In this document: piece by piece, positions 44,740 to 52,299 of the stretch | Numbering within the stretch: the stretch's first letter is position 1 | Layout: every line of letters starts with the position of its first letter | NCBI GenBank assembly: GCA_044356555.1 | Contig: JBIKWB010000011.1 | Coordinates: forward strand, 62,001 to 126,000 | Direction: 5' to 3' | DNA length: 64,000 nucleotides | Source of the DNA: Tous-C4FEB sp044356555 | GTDB taxonomy: Bacteria > Verrucomicrobiota > Verrucomicrobiia > Opitutales > Opitutaceae | Program-made: the position numbers and the translations under genes | Notes under the pieces: generated by a model | Database searches by the model: none | The model's input: only the letters and a program-made list of their open reading frames with translations | What the model was told of the DNA's origin: nothing

Positions 44740-44800
44740 GCGCAGGGCCGTCTCTCGACGGTTAACGTTCGAAACCTTCCACCCTTAATTTTTTCCCACT

Positions 44801-45109
44801 ATGGCCGGCGTAGGCAAACTCCTCAAACAAGCTCAGAAAATGCAGCGCTCGATCGAGTCGCTCCAAAGCCAGCTGGCGGCGAAGGAAATCGACGTCGCGG
44901 CCGGCGGCGGTGCGGTGAAGATCAAGATCAACGGCGCGGGCCAGTTTACTTCGCTCGCGCTTGATCCGGAGTTTTTGAAGGAAGATGCGAAGCTCGTGAG
45001 CGACACCGTGCTCGCCGCCGTGCAGGACGCCGCCAAGCAGGCGAAGGACTTCAACGATGCCGAGATGCAAAAGGTGACGTCCGCGTTTCAAATGCCGGGC
45101 ATGATGTAG
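44801..45109 (+). CDS. ebfC: Nucleoid-associated protein, YbaB/EbfC family
   Basis: A 102-residue protein of normal length for the family. It has MAGVGKLLKQAQKMQRSIES, the amphipathic first helix, then IKINGAGQFTSLALDPEFL and a C-terminal AEMQKVTSAFQMPGM. The homodimer binds DNA with a tweezer-like shape. The gene order ebfC-recR is conserved in very many bacteria, which supports both calls. A short repeat (45111-45141) and about 100 bp separate it from recR. Confidence 0.97.
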   Translation: MAGVGKLLKQAQKMQRSIESLQSQLAAKEIDVAAGGGAVKIKINGAGQFTSLALDPEFLKEDAKLVSDTVLAAVQDAAKQAKDFNDAEMQKVTSAFQMPGMM

Positions 45110-45110
45110 G

Positions 45111-45141
45111 AATTTTCGGTTTTGGATTCCCGATTCTCGAT
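45111..45141 (+). repeat. Dispersed TTTTGGATTC-type repeat, intergenic copy
   Basis: Directly after the ebfC stop lies a 31-bp stretch built around TTTTGGATTCCCGATTCTCG. Its closest match in the window is 54124-54161, inside the restriction-modification gene, with the same TTTTGGATTCnnGATTnTCGAT order. No function is visible; it is not a hairpin terminator. Confidence 0.5.
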
Positions 45142-45209
45142 GCCTGCGCAAGGCCTTGGGCCCCGAACCTTCCGGAGCCGCGATTCGGGCATCAACATCG
45201 AGCATCTCC

Positions 45210-45806
45210 ATGACGCCCGCGTTTGAGCGGCTGCAAAAGCAGCTGAAACAATTACCCGGCCTCGGCTACCGCTCGGCGGAGCGCATCGCTTTGCATCTGC
45301 TTGTCGAAAAGCCGGCGCAATTGCCGGCCCTCGTCGACGCCCTTGAAGCGGCGGCCGCCGGCGTGCGCCGCTGCGAGCGCTGCGGGAATATTGCCGAAGG
45401 AGAAATCTGTGCGATCTGCGCGGATGAGCGGCGTGACCGGGCGGTGGTGTGTGTGGTGGAGCATGTGCCCGACCTTGTGGCGCTGGAGCGGAGCGGAGCG
45501 TATCGCGGCTGCTACCATGTGTTGCATGGAAAGCTTTCGCCGATCCACGGCATCGGCCCTGAACAGCTGAACCTGGCTTCGCTCCGGGCGCGGTTGGATG
45601 CGGGCGAGGTGACGGAGTTGATTTTGGCGCTGTCCAACGACGTCGAGGGCGAGGCCACCTGTCATTATCTCACCGAGCAGTTGCCCCCGGAGCGAGGGGT
45701 CAAGACCACGCGCATCGGCTTCGGTTTGCCGAGTGGCGGCGGCGTGCTTTACGCCGACTCGGTGACGCTGAAGAGCGCGTTGGACGGTCGGCGGAATTAT
45801 TCGTGA
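45210..45806 (+). CDS. recR: Recombination mediator protein RecR
   Basis: ATG 45210 gives a 198-residue protein, the standard RecR length. It has the helix-hairpin-helix region LPGLGYRSAERIALHLL, the C4 zinc finger CERCGNIAEGEICAIC, and a Toprim domain starting VVCVVEHVPDLVALERSGAY, with the Walker-B-like GEVTELILALSNDVEGE. The C terminus IGFGLPSGGGVLYADSVTLK is diagnostic. It acts with RecO/RecF to load RecA on gapped DNA. It sits downstream of ebfC as in most genomes. Confidence 0.98.
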   Translation: MTPAFERLQKQLKQLPGLGYRSAERIALHLLVEKPAQLPALVDALEAAAAGVRRCERCGNIAEGEICAICADERRDRAVVCVVEHVPDLVALERSGAYRGCYHVLHGKLSPIHGIGPEQLNLASLRARLDAGEVTELILALSNDVEGEATCHYLTEQLPPERGVKTTRIGFGLPSGGGVLYADSVTLKSALDGRRNYS

Positions 45807-45847
45807 TTGCGGCGGGAAATTTTTCCGTTTCGATGACGGCGTTCGAT

Positions 45848-45921
45848 GCGGGCGTAGTATACCGGTATTATGTGTGCTTCCCAAGCATGAGAAGCGGGTT
45901 CGATTCCCGCCGCCCGCACCA
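45848..45921 (+). tRNA. tRNA-Gly (anticodon CCC)
   Basis: A cloverleaf can be folded by hand. The acceptor stem GCGGGCG (45848-45854) pairs with CGCCCGC (45911-45917), followed by discriminator A and an encoded CCA (45919-45921). The T arm is GCGGG-TTCGATT-CCCGC. The anticodon loop TTCCCAA (45878-45884) gives anticodon CCC at 45880-45882, on a stem with two G-U pairs. It lies 41 bp downstream of recR and 21 bp upstream of the cysteine-rich peptide gene. Confidence 0.93.
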
Positions 45922-45942
45922 ATCCCAAAACAAAACAAAAAG

Positions 45943-46170
45943 ATGAAGACCTCAAAACAACTGTTTGTGATCATTGCGTTGCTCGGTGCCAGCTTCGCAT
46001 TTGCCGCTGAAACCAAACCGGCCGCTCCTGCGGGTAAAAAAGGTGGCTGCTGCGTGAAGGCTGAAGCCGCCGGTGCTGCTTGCGCGCATCCGTGCTGCGT
46101 CGAGTCGGCCAAGGCCGGCAAGAACTGTGAGAAATGTGGCGGCACCAATGCCCCGGCCGCGAAGAAGTAA
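45943..46170 (+). CDS. Small secreted cysteine-rich protein (75 aa)
   Basis: ATG 45943 begins MKTSKQLFVIIALLGASFAF, a clear Sec signal peptide probably cleaved after AFA. The mature part of about 53 residues has seven cysteines (36, 37, 47, 51, 52, 62, 65), grouped as CC, C, CC, C..C, and one His between them; it is otherwise Ala/Lys/Pro-rich. No named family is recognised. The cysteine pattern suggests metal binding or disulfide cross-linking in the envelope. It lies only 21 bp after tRNA-Gly and is followed by a strong terminator, so the two may be cotranscribed. Confidence 0.75.
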   Translation: MKTSKQLFVIIALLGASFAFAAETKPAAPAGKKGGCCVKAEAAGAACAHPCCVESAKAGKNCEKCGGTNAPAAKK

Positions 46171-46196
46171 GGCAAGACTCAATTATTTTTTGTCCA

Positions 46197-46225
46197 AACC
46201 GCGCCCAACCGGGCGCGGTTTTTTT
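46197..46225 (+). terminator. Rho-independent terminator
   Basis: A perfect 10-bp stem AACCGCGCCC / GGGCGCGGTT with an AACC loop is followed directly by a run of T. It lies 27 bp after the stop of the cysteine-rich peptide gene and ends the rightward ebfC-recR-tRNA-peptide stretch. A short T-run precedes it on the left as well, but no matching A-run makes it clearly bidirectional. Confidence 0.9.
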
Positions 46226-46293
46226 GTGGGCGAGAGGTTGGCTGCGCTTGCAGGGGCGAGAGGCTAGCGCGGGGGCGGTCCGGAGCCCGGGCC

Positions 46294-47721
46294 TTATTTT
46301 CTTTGCGGCGCGCGCTTCGGTGCGGCGGCTTGACGGGCGCGGAGAGCGGCAACGCGGGCATTGACCTCGGCTTCTAAGGCCACGGCGTCGTGGTTCACCA
46401 CGCGGCCGAGCTCCACGGTTTTTTTGCCGCCGATGTAGACGGCGGCGAGGTTGCGACTGCTGCACGCGAATACCAGCGTGGCGGCGACATCCCAGACCGG
46501 ACCCGTGCCGGGCTCGCCGGGGTCGACGACGAGGAAATCGGCAAACTTGCCCACCTCGAGACTGCCCACGTGGCGGGCGACGCCGAGCACCTCGGCGGTC
46601 TTGAGGGTGTGAAGGCGTAACAGATCGATCGGCTGGAGACCGCTGGCGTTTTCATTGCGCATCCGCAGGGCGTAAAGACCGAGGCGCACGTTTTCGAACG
46701 GATCGGAAATGTCGGCGCTGGCTTGGCCGTCAACGCCCATGCCGACGCGGAGGCCGGCGGCGAGGTACTTTTCGATTTTGGGCAGACCGGAGGCGAGGCG
46801 ACCGTTGGAGAGGGGATTCCAGATCATGGCGACACCGGCGGCCGCGGCTTCGCGGAGAATGGTTTCATCGGGGTGGATGAAGTGGGCGAACGACATGCCG
46901 GGAAAAACACCGCCGGCAGCCTTGTAACGTGGCCAGAGGGCGCGGTCAGCGACTTGGGAGGCCGAGGGTTCGAGGTAGTGCGTTTGGATCGGCAGGTTGA
47001 GTTTGCGGGCGAAGGCGATTTCGCGCTCGAGCACGCCGGGGCCGCGGTAAACGCCGGCCGCGTTGATCGCGACGCCGAGGAGCGCGCGGTCGGCGCGGGG
47101 CTGGACCTGCGAAAGAATCGGTTCAATTCGGGCGAGCCACGTGGCGTCGTCGGCGCGGGCGTCGTTCACCCACGCAAAGATGAAGCGCTGGGGAGTGGCG
47201 AGGCCGGCCTCGAATTGCTCGAGGTAGAACGAGAAATCGCCGCCAAAAAAATGGGAGTGGTTATAGGTCGTCGTGACGCCGTGGCGCAGTTGGTCGTAGG
47301 CCCCGTGTTTCGTGTAAGCGGCGAAATCACCGGCGACAAAGTGTTGGCCGTAGGTGAAGTGCAGCGCGTTGAGCCATGCTTCCAGTTCGGTGGCGGGGCC
47401 GATGCCGCGAAACGCACTTTGCCAAAGGTGGCTGTGACCGGAGATGAATCCGGGCATCGCGATGCGGCCGCTGAGATCGACGGTGGCAAAGCCCGGCGCG
47501 GCGCGCGCCGCAGCGACCGTGGGATCGCCCGAGCCGTCGCCGGTGCCAATGGCGGTGATCAAGCCGGCGCCGGAGACGAGCAGATAAGAGTCGGAGAGCG
47601 GGGCGTTGTTTGCCTCGGACAACGTGAGCAAGGTCGCTCCGCGGTAGAGCGTGGCGGCGGTCGCGCCGGGGCTGCAGACAAGGGAAATAACGATAACGAG
47701 GGCGAGGACGAAACGAGGCAT
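46294..47721 (-). CDS. Exported amidohydrolase family protein
   Basis: A 475-residue protein from ATG 47721. An N-terminal Sec signal (MPRFVLALVIVISLVCSPGA) precedes a cytosine-deaminase/chlorohydrolase-like fold. Metal-binding GHSHLWQSAFRG (H-x-H), NHSHFF, QTHYLEP and the late Asp in GMGVDGQASADISDPFEN are visible, plus the C-terminal HVGSLEVGKFADFLVVDPG that closes the composite beta-sandwich. Relatives deaminate or dechlorinate purines and related compounds. Export to the periplasm is unusual for that group; substrate unknown. The next gene ends 31 bp upstream. Confidence 0.87.
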   Translation of the reverse strand: MPRFVLALVIVISLVCSPGATAATLYRGATLLTLSEANNAPLSDSYLLVSGAGLITAIGTGDGSGDPTVAAARAAPGFATVDLSGRIAMPGFISGHSHLWQSAFRGIGPATELEAWLNALHFTYGQHFVAGDFAAYTKHGAYDQLRHGVTTTYNHSHFFGGDFSFYLEQFEAGLATPQRFIFAWVNDARADDATWLARIEPILSQVQPRADRALLGVAINAAGVYRGPGVLEREIAFARKLNLPIQTHYLEPSASQVADRALWPRYKAAGGVFPGMSFAHFIHPDETILREAAAAGVAMIWNPLSNGRLASGLPKIEKYLAAGLRVGMGVDGQASADISDPFENVRLGLYALRMRNENASGLQPIDLLRLHTLKTAEVLGVARHVGSLEVGKFADFLVVDPGEPGTGPVWDVAATLVFACSSRNLAAVYIGGKKTVELGRVVNHDAVALEAEVNARVAALRARQAAAPKRAPQRK

Positions 47722-47752
47722 GGAGGAAACGGGTCGAAGATTGCTTGCGTGG

Positions 47753-48769
47753 TCACCGCGCGCTTGTGGGCGGAGCCTCGGGCGGGACCGCTGCGCCCGT
47801 TTTTTCGACCGGCGATGTGAAGAGGTAACGCCACACGGCTTCGTGCAGGAAATTGCCCGCGGCGTCCTTGGCTGATGCAGGGCCGGGCGTGATGGAGCTG
47901 TGAGCGCGTTTGATGTCGCCGTTGACGTCAAAGCGGGTGGTGAGCCGCCGTGAGTGGCCGTAAGGCGGGGTGGCCGATTCGACGTCCACAATCGGACCGA
48001 AGCGGTTGAGACCGAGCATGAGCCACGAGCGCGGGTAGTGGTTGCCGGGCCAGCCGTCGTCGAGGACGTGGGTAAAACCAAAAATACGCTCGGGCGGCGT
48101 GGCCGAGGGAAAACCCTGCCAGCTTTCGTGTTGGTCGCGCGGACCGCAGAAGGCGACGACGCGGGCGACGCGTTGGTGGACGGCGAAACGCGTGGCGCTG
48201 GTCGCGCCGTGGGAAGCGCCGGACATGATGACTTTTTCCCAGAGCAGGTCGTTGCCGGCGGCGTTGATGAATTGTTCCCAGCGGCCGGCCGGGTGAGTTT
48301 TCGCAAGGTGCCGGACGAATTGGAGCGCACGTTCCTTCATGCCATCGGGCTTGGGGATCGCGCAGAGCGGGGAAAAATCTTCGCCGGTGGTGGCCTCGAG
48401 GCGCAGCTTCCCTAGGGTCGTGCCGTCATCACGGGCGGCGGTGGGGATCAGGCCGAACCATTTGTTGGCGTAGTGGACTTGGATCGCGTGCAGGCCGTAG
48501 TCGCCGAGCCGATCAAAGAGCGGGGCTTTGTAATCCATCAGCCAGATCACGAGTTGGCCGCGCGGGGTGACGCGGGTGTCGACGACGGCGTGCTGGAGGT
48601 CCTGCGGTTTGCCGGCTTTGTCAGCGAAGACGAAGCCGATCTCAGGATGTTCGCGGGCGCGCGAATCGATCTCGTGGGCGCGGGCGGTGAGGTGAAAACG
48701 TTGGGGCGCGGGGTCGGCGGCGAAGACGAAGCCGGCGGTCGCGAGGAGGAGAATCGGGAGTCGTAGCAT
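47753..48769 (-). CDS. Exported alpha/beta-hydrolase-like protein (BPSS1187 family type)
   Basis: A 338-residue protein with signal peptide MLRLPILLLATAGFVFAADP. A central VIMSGASHGATSATRFAV has the G-x-S-x-G nucleophile elbow with Ser in the middle, preceded by HYANKWFGLIP. Upstream, HPEIGFVFADKAGKP is typical of the group I know as BPSS1187-like proteins; that name is from memory and the function is not defined. An esterase or related hydrolase is a reasonable inference. It lies in the same direction as the amidohydrolase and may share its transcript. Confidence 0.75.
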   Translation of the reverse strand: MLRLPILLLATAGFVFAADPAPQRFHLTARAHEIDSRAREHPEIGFVFADKAGKPQDLQHAVVDTRVTPRGQLVIWLMDYKAPLFDRLGDYGLHAIQVHYANKWFGLIPTAARDDGTTLGKLRLEATTGEDFSPLCAIPKPDGMKERALQFVRHLAKTHPAGRWEQFINAAGNDLLWEKVIMSGASHGATSATRFAVHQRVARVVAFCGPRDQHESWQGFPSATPPERIFGFTHVLDDGWPGNHYPRSWLMLGLNRFGPIVDVESATPPYGHSRRLTTRFDVNGDIKRAHSSITPGPASAKDAAGNFLHEAVWRYLFTSPVEKTGAAVPPEAPPTSAR

Positions 48770-48782
48770 GGGAGGAGAAGTT

Positions 48783-48815
48783 AGACCAACGTCCCTAAGT
48801 TTCCGGCGTTGGTCT
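48783..48815. repeat. Short inverted repeat (hairpin)
   Basis: AGACCAACG (48783-48791) and CGTTGGTCT (48807-48815) are perfect 9-bp arms around a 15-base loop. It lies between the exported hydrolase start and the ceramidase-like stop. There is no T-run on either side, so a terminator role is unsure. Confidence 0.5.
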
Positions 48816-48850
48816 GTGCGAGGTGCGCGAAGCTCGCGGTGGCGATCCGG

Positions 48851-48887
48851 ATGGATTGCTTCGTCGCTGCGCTTCTCGCAATGACAG
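48851..48887. repeat. GATTGCTTCGTCGC...CGCAATGACA dispersed element
   Basis: This 37-bp sequence contains GATTGCTTCGTCGCTGCGCT and TCTCGCAATGACAG. It has the form of a widely scattered intergenic element (a REP-like sequence) seen in many bacterial genomes. A related, rearranged copy is at 57660-57745. It occupies the gap 48770-48907, in which no gene is seen. Confidence 0.6.
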
Positions 48888-48907
48888 TCTGGTTAGCCGC
48901 GGACGGG

Positions 48908-50305
48908 TTAGGCGAGCAGTTGGGCGATGGCGGTGTGCATTTGCGTTTCGGTATCAGGATCGCAGAAGGCGACTTCGACTTCGTAGCCGCCGTTGGGGAA
49001 CTCGGCGCGCGTGGGAATATACCAAGGGCCGCCGTCGCCATACGCGGCGACCGCGACGGGGCGGCCGGGGCGGAGAGATTGGGCGTGGAGTTGATACTCG
49101 AGGAACGACTCGGCGGGCAGGTGCAGCAGGGCGATGTCGTCGAGATGCAGCGCGCTGAGGAGAAACGGGACGCGTTGCGCGCACCGCTCCAGCAGCGCGA
49201 GGCGAAAGGCGGGGATGATGCGGCGCACCGGGAGCGCGGTGGCATCGGCGAGTTGGCGGCGCAATGCGACCGGGTCGAGGTCGGGGTGGGGCCCTGCGTG
49301 CACATCGGCGGTGCGCCATGAGACGTTTTTCAATGGCACCGGACGAAGCGTGGCGTCGGCGGCGACGATGCCCCGGTAGATGCGTTCGGTGAGGCGGACG
49401 CGGGCGGCGGGTGAACCGTCGTTGTATTTGCCGGGGGCGATGTTGCCCGCGCAGCCGGTGAAATAGAGGTGCGTGCAGCCAGGCTCCTCGCGCTGGCGCT
49501 GCTTGCGGGCGAGGCCGACAAAATCGGCGGTCACCCGGCCGTCGCCGTAAAAGCTCATCGGGTGCGTCGCGTAATAGTGGAGAGCGGCGATTTTCTCGGT
49601 GCGGTCGTAGAACGCGACGGTGCGCAGGAGCGGGTCGATCGGGCCCTCGGGTAACGCGATGAGTTCGGGGTCCACGCATTTGCTGCCGCGCATTTTTCCG
49701 ACGCGGCCCTGGGCATCGCGAGCCATGCGGCGATTGGAGGCGACTTGGGCGATGAGCGCGGTGCCGCTCGCGACGTGCGTGACCGGGCGGGCACGGGGCA
49801 AGGCGGCGGTGACGGCGGCGCGGGCGGCGACGAGGCAGCGTTGAAAGAAAGCGGGATCAAACGTGGGCGGCAGATCGGGCTGCGTCGCGACGAGGGCTGC
49901 GGTGGCTGCGCAGACGAACAAGGCGTTGTGCTGGTGGACGCATTGCAGGGCGACGCGGTCGGGCGTGGTGCCGGCGGCCTCGGCGAGCGCGGTGCGCCAC
50001 GCGAGGTGGGAGGCGTTGAGAATGCCGGTCCAATCGACCGCGCAGAGCACGATGGGCGCACCGGCGCCGAGGAGTACAAGGCCGATGGCTTCGAGGGAAT
50101 CATCGACGGCTTCGACGGGCTTGATCCAGCCACCGCAGAGCGAGTGGCCGACGGGCGGTGTGACGTCGAAGCGGAATGAGGCGAGGCGGAGTTGGCCGGT
50201 GGCGCTGGCGGCGCTCGCGGCCTGGAGCAACGAAGGCGAAAGCGCGGCGGCGGCGGTGGCGGCAGCGGTGTGGCGGAGGAAATGGCGGCGGTTGAGCGGG
50301 GGCAT
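48908..50305 (-). CDS. Tat-exported neutral/alkaline ceramidase-like protein
   Basis: A 465-residue protein with a twin-arginine signal PLNRRHFLRHTAAATAAAAL ending in ASA. The mature start SFRFDVTPPVGHSLCGGW and the histidine motif LQCVHQHNALF are typical of the neutral-ceramidase superfamily in planctomycetes and verrucomicrobia. LHYYATHPMSFYG and YFTGCAGNIAPG fit too; His and Gly-rich loops provide the zinc site. True ceramidases carry a longer C-terminal domain that is absent, so ceramide cleavage is not established. It acts in the periplasm. Confidence 0.78.
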   Translation of the reverse strand: MPPLNRRHFLRHTAAATAAAALSPSLLQAASAASATGQLRLASFRFDVTPPVGHSLCGGWIKPVEAVDDSLEAIGLVLLGAGAPIVLCAVDWTGILNASHLAWRTALAEAAGTTPDRVALQCVHQHNALFVCAATAALVATQPDLPPTFDPAFFQRCLVAARAAVTAALPRARPVTHVASGTALIAQVASNRRMARDAQGRVGKMRGSKCVDPELIALPEGPIDPLLRTVAFYDRTEKIAALHYYATHPMSFYGDGRVTADFVGLARKQRQREEPGCTHLYFTGCAGNIAPGKYNDGSPAARVRLTERIYRGIVAADATLRPVPLKNVSWRTADVHAGPHPDLDPVALRRQLADATALPVRRIIPAFRLALLERCAQRVPFLLSALHLDDIALLHLPAESFLEYQLHAQSLRPGRPVAVAAYGDGGPWYIPTRAEFPNGGYEVEVAFCDPDTETQMHTAIAQLLA

Positions 50306-50352
50306 TTTTTTTAAAGAAGTTTAACGGGGCGGAAAGAAAGATGAGAGAGATC

Positions 50353-51054
50353 TCAACTGATGAGCAAGAGGCGGGCCGGGTCGCCGGGGCGGGTGGCGGG
50401 GGCGCGGTGGACGCAGGGTGGGACGGCGTTGCCGGGGTAGTCGGTGGCGATGCGCCAGAGATTGAAGTGGCCGAAGGAGTAGGGCTGGGCGCCGGGCGCG
50501 GGGGCGTAGTGGAGGTCGTAGCAGTGCTCGTTGAGGAAGGTTTTGAAATCGTCGTCGTCGGGGCCGCCGTAGATTTTCAAGAGTTCGGCGCGGAGGGCGG
50601 GGTCGTCGACCTTGCGGCGGGCGTCGGCGGGTCGCAGGCCCTCGCTGGGCGGGCCGGAATAGGTGCAGAGCCAAGTGTAGGCCTCGATGGGGGCGCTGTC
50701 GGCGTGGTAGGAAAAAACGTCGGTCTTGATCGGGCCGGGTTCTTCGTCGCGCGGGTAGCCGTGAATGCAGTTGAGGACGGGATCGAGGTCGTGGTCGCGG
50801 AGGAGGCGCAGATCGGCGAGCATGTGCTCGGCGGCGACGCGGCCACCGGGGCTCAAGGGCACGGCGAGCAGAACGGCCTCATCGAGCGTGGTGATTGCCT
50901 CGCCGTTGCCGTCGCCGAGGAGGCTCACGACCTCGGCAAAGTCACCAGGTAGCGAGCGCTCCCAACAGAGGGCGTTGATGCCGTGGGCGAGGGGCGTGGT
51001 GGCGAGTTCGTGGAAACTATGCACCTGCAACACGCAGGATTCGCTCGGCGTCAC
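50353..51054 (-). CDS. Conserved hypothetical protein (233 aa), coupled to the zeta-like gene
   Basis: From GTG 51054 (GTGA overlap with the upstream 56-aa gene) the product is 233 residues. I do not recognise the family. Notable segments are VHSFHELATTPLAHGINALC near the N terminus and DVFSYHADSAPIEAYTWLCT. The last third has NEHCYDLHYAPAPG and ends in an Arg/Pro-rich tail. No signal peptide or membrane segment. A broken paralogue of its first 30 residues lies at 51968-52120. The coupling to a toxin-like gene suggests an accessory role in that module, but nothing shows a function. Confidence 0.72.
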   Translation of the reverse strand: MTPSESCVLQVHSFHELATTPLAHGINALCWERSLPGDFAEVVSLLGDGNGEAITTLDEAVLLAVPLSPGGRVAAEHMLADLRLLRDHDLDPVLNCIHGYPRDEEPGPIKTDVFSYHADSAPIEAYTWLCTYSGPPSEGLRPADARRKVDDPALRAELLKIYGGPDDDDFKTFLNEHCYDLHYAPAPGAQPYSFGHFNLWRIATDYPGNAVPPCVHRAPATRPGDPARLLLIS

Positions 51055-51221
51055 GGCCGCTCGCGCACGAGTTTACCCGCTTTGAGATAGACGACCGGCA
51101 CGCGATGCATGCGGGCAGACTTCACGGCCATTTTCCGCGCATCGCGCAGTGATTTGAGGATATCCGCCGTGCGGCCATCGGGTCTGACGCTGCCAATAAT
51201 CGGTGGAGGGGAGGCTTTCAC
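51051..51221 (-). CDS. Small basic protein (56 aa) coupled to the zeta-like gene
   Basis: GTG 51221 overlaps the zeta-like stop (GTGA), and the stop overlaps the next GTG. The 56 residues read KASPPPIIGSVRPDG at the start and VPVVYLKAGKLVRERP at the end, with a basic helix-like LKSLRDARKMAVKSARMH between. No family is assigned. The two-sided coupling and the compact basic sequence argue that it is translated. A DNA-binding or third toxin-antitoxin component is possible but unproven. Confidence 0.62.
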   Translation of the reverse strand: MKASPPPIIGSVRPDGRTADILKSLRDARKMAVKSARMHRVPVVYLKAGKLVRERP

Positions 51222-51724
51222 GGCTTGGTTGAAATCAAGATTGGAGCGGAGCCGCTGACGTCAAACACGGATGAGGTATCGGAAAGGGGTTGGTAGTGGT
51301 TTCTAAAGTTCGCCCAACTACGAGGAAATCGACGCCGCACATCGGCTTCCGGCACAGTGTGTCCACCCGACCGCACGCGGGCAGCGACGCGCTCCAACGA
51401 GAGCCGCACGTCGTCGAGTTTTAGGTAGATGATCTCAATGCGATAGCCCGCTTTCTGCCAGGTCTGGAGCCGCGGCAAGTAGGTGAGCCCGCTCAAGGTG
51501 CTCTCGAAGGCGAAGTCGTTGCCCCCGGCGGAATGGCGGTCGAGTTCCGACAGAAACAAACGCCCAGCTGCCAATTGGGCTCCCCGAGGATCTAGTGGGG
51601 ACAAACCAGCAGCGAGAAGGTCGGCGTTGACGAAGCCGACGATCGAGTCGCGGGGAAGAAACGTCCGGGCGAAGGTGGTCTTACCTGCTCCGTTCGGGCC
51701 GGCGATGATGAGGCAACGTGGCAT
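51218..51724 (-). CDS. Zeta toxin-like P-loop kinase/ATPase
   Basis: A 168-residue protein with Walker A CLIIAGPNGAGKTTFARTFL (Lys15), FVNADLLAAGLSP (substrate-side Asp) and FAFESTLSG, the usual zeta-toxin F-E-S/T-T-L-S-G segment. IIYLKLDDVRLSLERVAARV and an R-x-G-G-H-x-V-P motif with downstream Arg (SGGHTVPEADVRRRFPRSW) complete the family pattern. Zeta toxins phosphorylate UDP-N-acetylglucosamine and so block cell-wall synthesis; many chromosomal members have unknown substrates. The upstream gene is a small addiction-module-type protein, and all four genes run leftward. Confidence 0.86.
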   Translation of the reverse strand: MPRCLIIAGPNGAGKTTFARTFLPRDSIVGFVNADLLAAGLSPLDPRGAQLAAGRLFLSELDRHSAGGNDFAFESTLSGLTYLPRLQTWQKAGYRIEIIYLKLDDVRLSLERVAARVRSGGHTVPEADVRRRFPRSWANFRNHYQPLSDTSSVFDVSGSAPILISTKP

Positions 51725-51752
51725 CTAGCGATGCTCTCGATATATCGTGCCC

Positions 51753-51971
51753 TTACGCACCGACGTGTTGGCGAATTTCATTCTCGGCGACCGACCACGA
51801 AACGGTGGCTCCGGGGTTTTGGCGGTAGGTCGCTACCCGAGATTGGACCAATTGTTGCTCCTCGGCCGACAGGGGCGAGGCGGAGTCGATAGCATCCAAT
51901 TGTGAGGGGAACTTCTCGCGGTTCGCCGCAGTGAGTGCGGGCAACTGCGCGAGGATTTCGGTCGTGCTCAT
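51753..51971 (-). CDS. Addiction-module-type antitoxin candidate (72 aa)
   Basis: A 72-residue acidic protein, MSTTEILAQLPALTAANREK at the start, then DSASPLSAEEQQLVQSRVAT and YRQNPGATVSWSVAENEI. The length, LSAEE and late VSW-x-E-x-E-I pattern fit the small putative addiction-module proteins that precede toxins. It ends 28 bp before the zeta-like gene. Its start overlaps the stop of a short gene fragment by ATGA. An antitoxin role is inferred from position and size. Confidence 0.7.
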   Translation of the reverse strand: MSTTEILAQLPALTAANREKFPSQLDAIDSASPLSAEEQQLVQSRVATYRQNPGATVSWSVAENEIRQHVGA

Positions 51972-52120
51972 CTCTCAGGAAGAAAAACCGGAGCGTGGCA
52001 GCGTGCAAGCCCGTGGTGAGCGGAACCCGTTCGCAAGGGCGTGCGAGTGGTGGCGAGTTCGTGGAAACTGCCGACGTGGCGGATGCAGGGGGCGTCGGTG
52101 GGCTGGGGAACGGAGGACAT
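51968..52120 (-). pseudogene. Truncated paralogue of the 233-aa hypothetical protein
   Basis: From ATG 52120 the frame encodes 50 residues that include HVGSFHELATT, matching the VHSFHELATT segment of the gene at 50353-51054. The DNA agreement is exact over 23 bases (52047-52069 against 50996-51018). After that the sequence diverges into an Arg/His-rich tail and stops at 51968, overlapping the antitoxin start. It is a broken copy of the larger gene, possibly kept as a coupled leader. Confidence 0.65.
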
Positions 52121-52198
52121 GCGGTGGGCGAAACGTTGGCCGGTACGAAATAGGAGGCGAGCCCGTTGGAAGCCCCGTGGTCGAAAACAGAGGTTGCC

Positions 52199-52299
52199 CG
52201 TGAACGACGCGAAGGGACGCGAAAGGAGGTAGAGAGAATCGTGCCCACGGAACACACGGAAAACACGGAAACGAGAAGGTGAGTTTGCCGGCGAAGGTA
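52199..52299. repeat. 101-bp direct repeat, copy A
   Basis: Copy A matches 52673-52773 with only a handful of differences over 101 bp. It has a GACGCGAA-type head, then GAGAATCGTGCCCACGGAAC, ACACGGAAAACAC, and a tail GAGAAGGTGAGTTTGCCGGC. The core CCACGGAACACACGGA is the dispersed element also seen at 59241-59267 and 60641-60713. The two copies bracket the orphan antitoxin. Confidence 0.85.

Noticed and set aside
46723..47820. 365-aa plus-strand frame opposite the amidohydrolase
   Set aside because: Antisense shadow with no domain; the minus-strand gene has a signal peptide and metal ligands.
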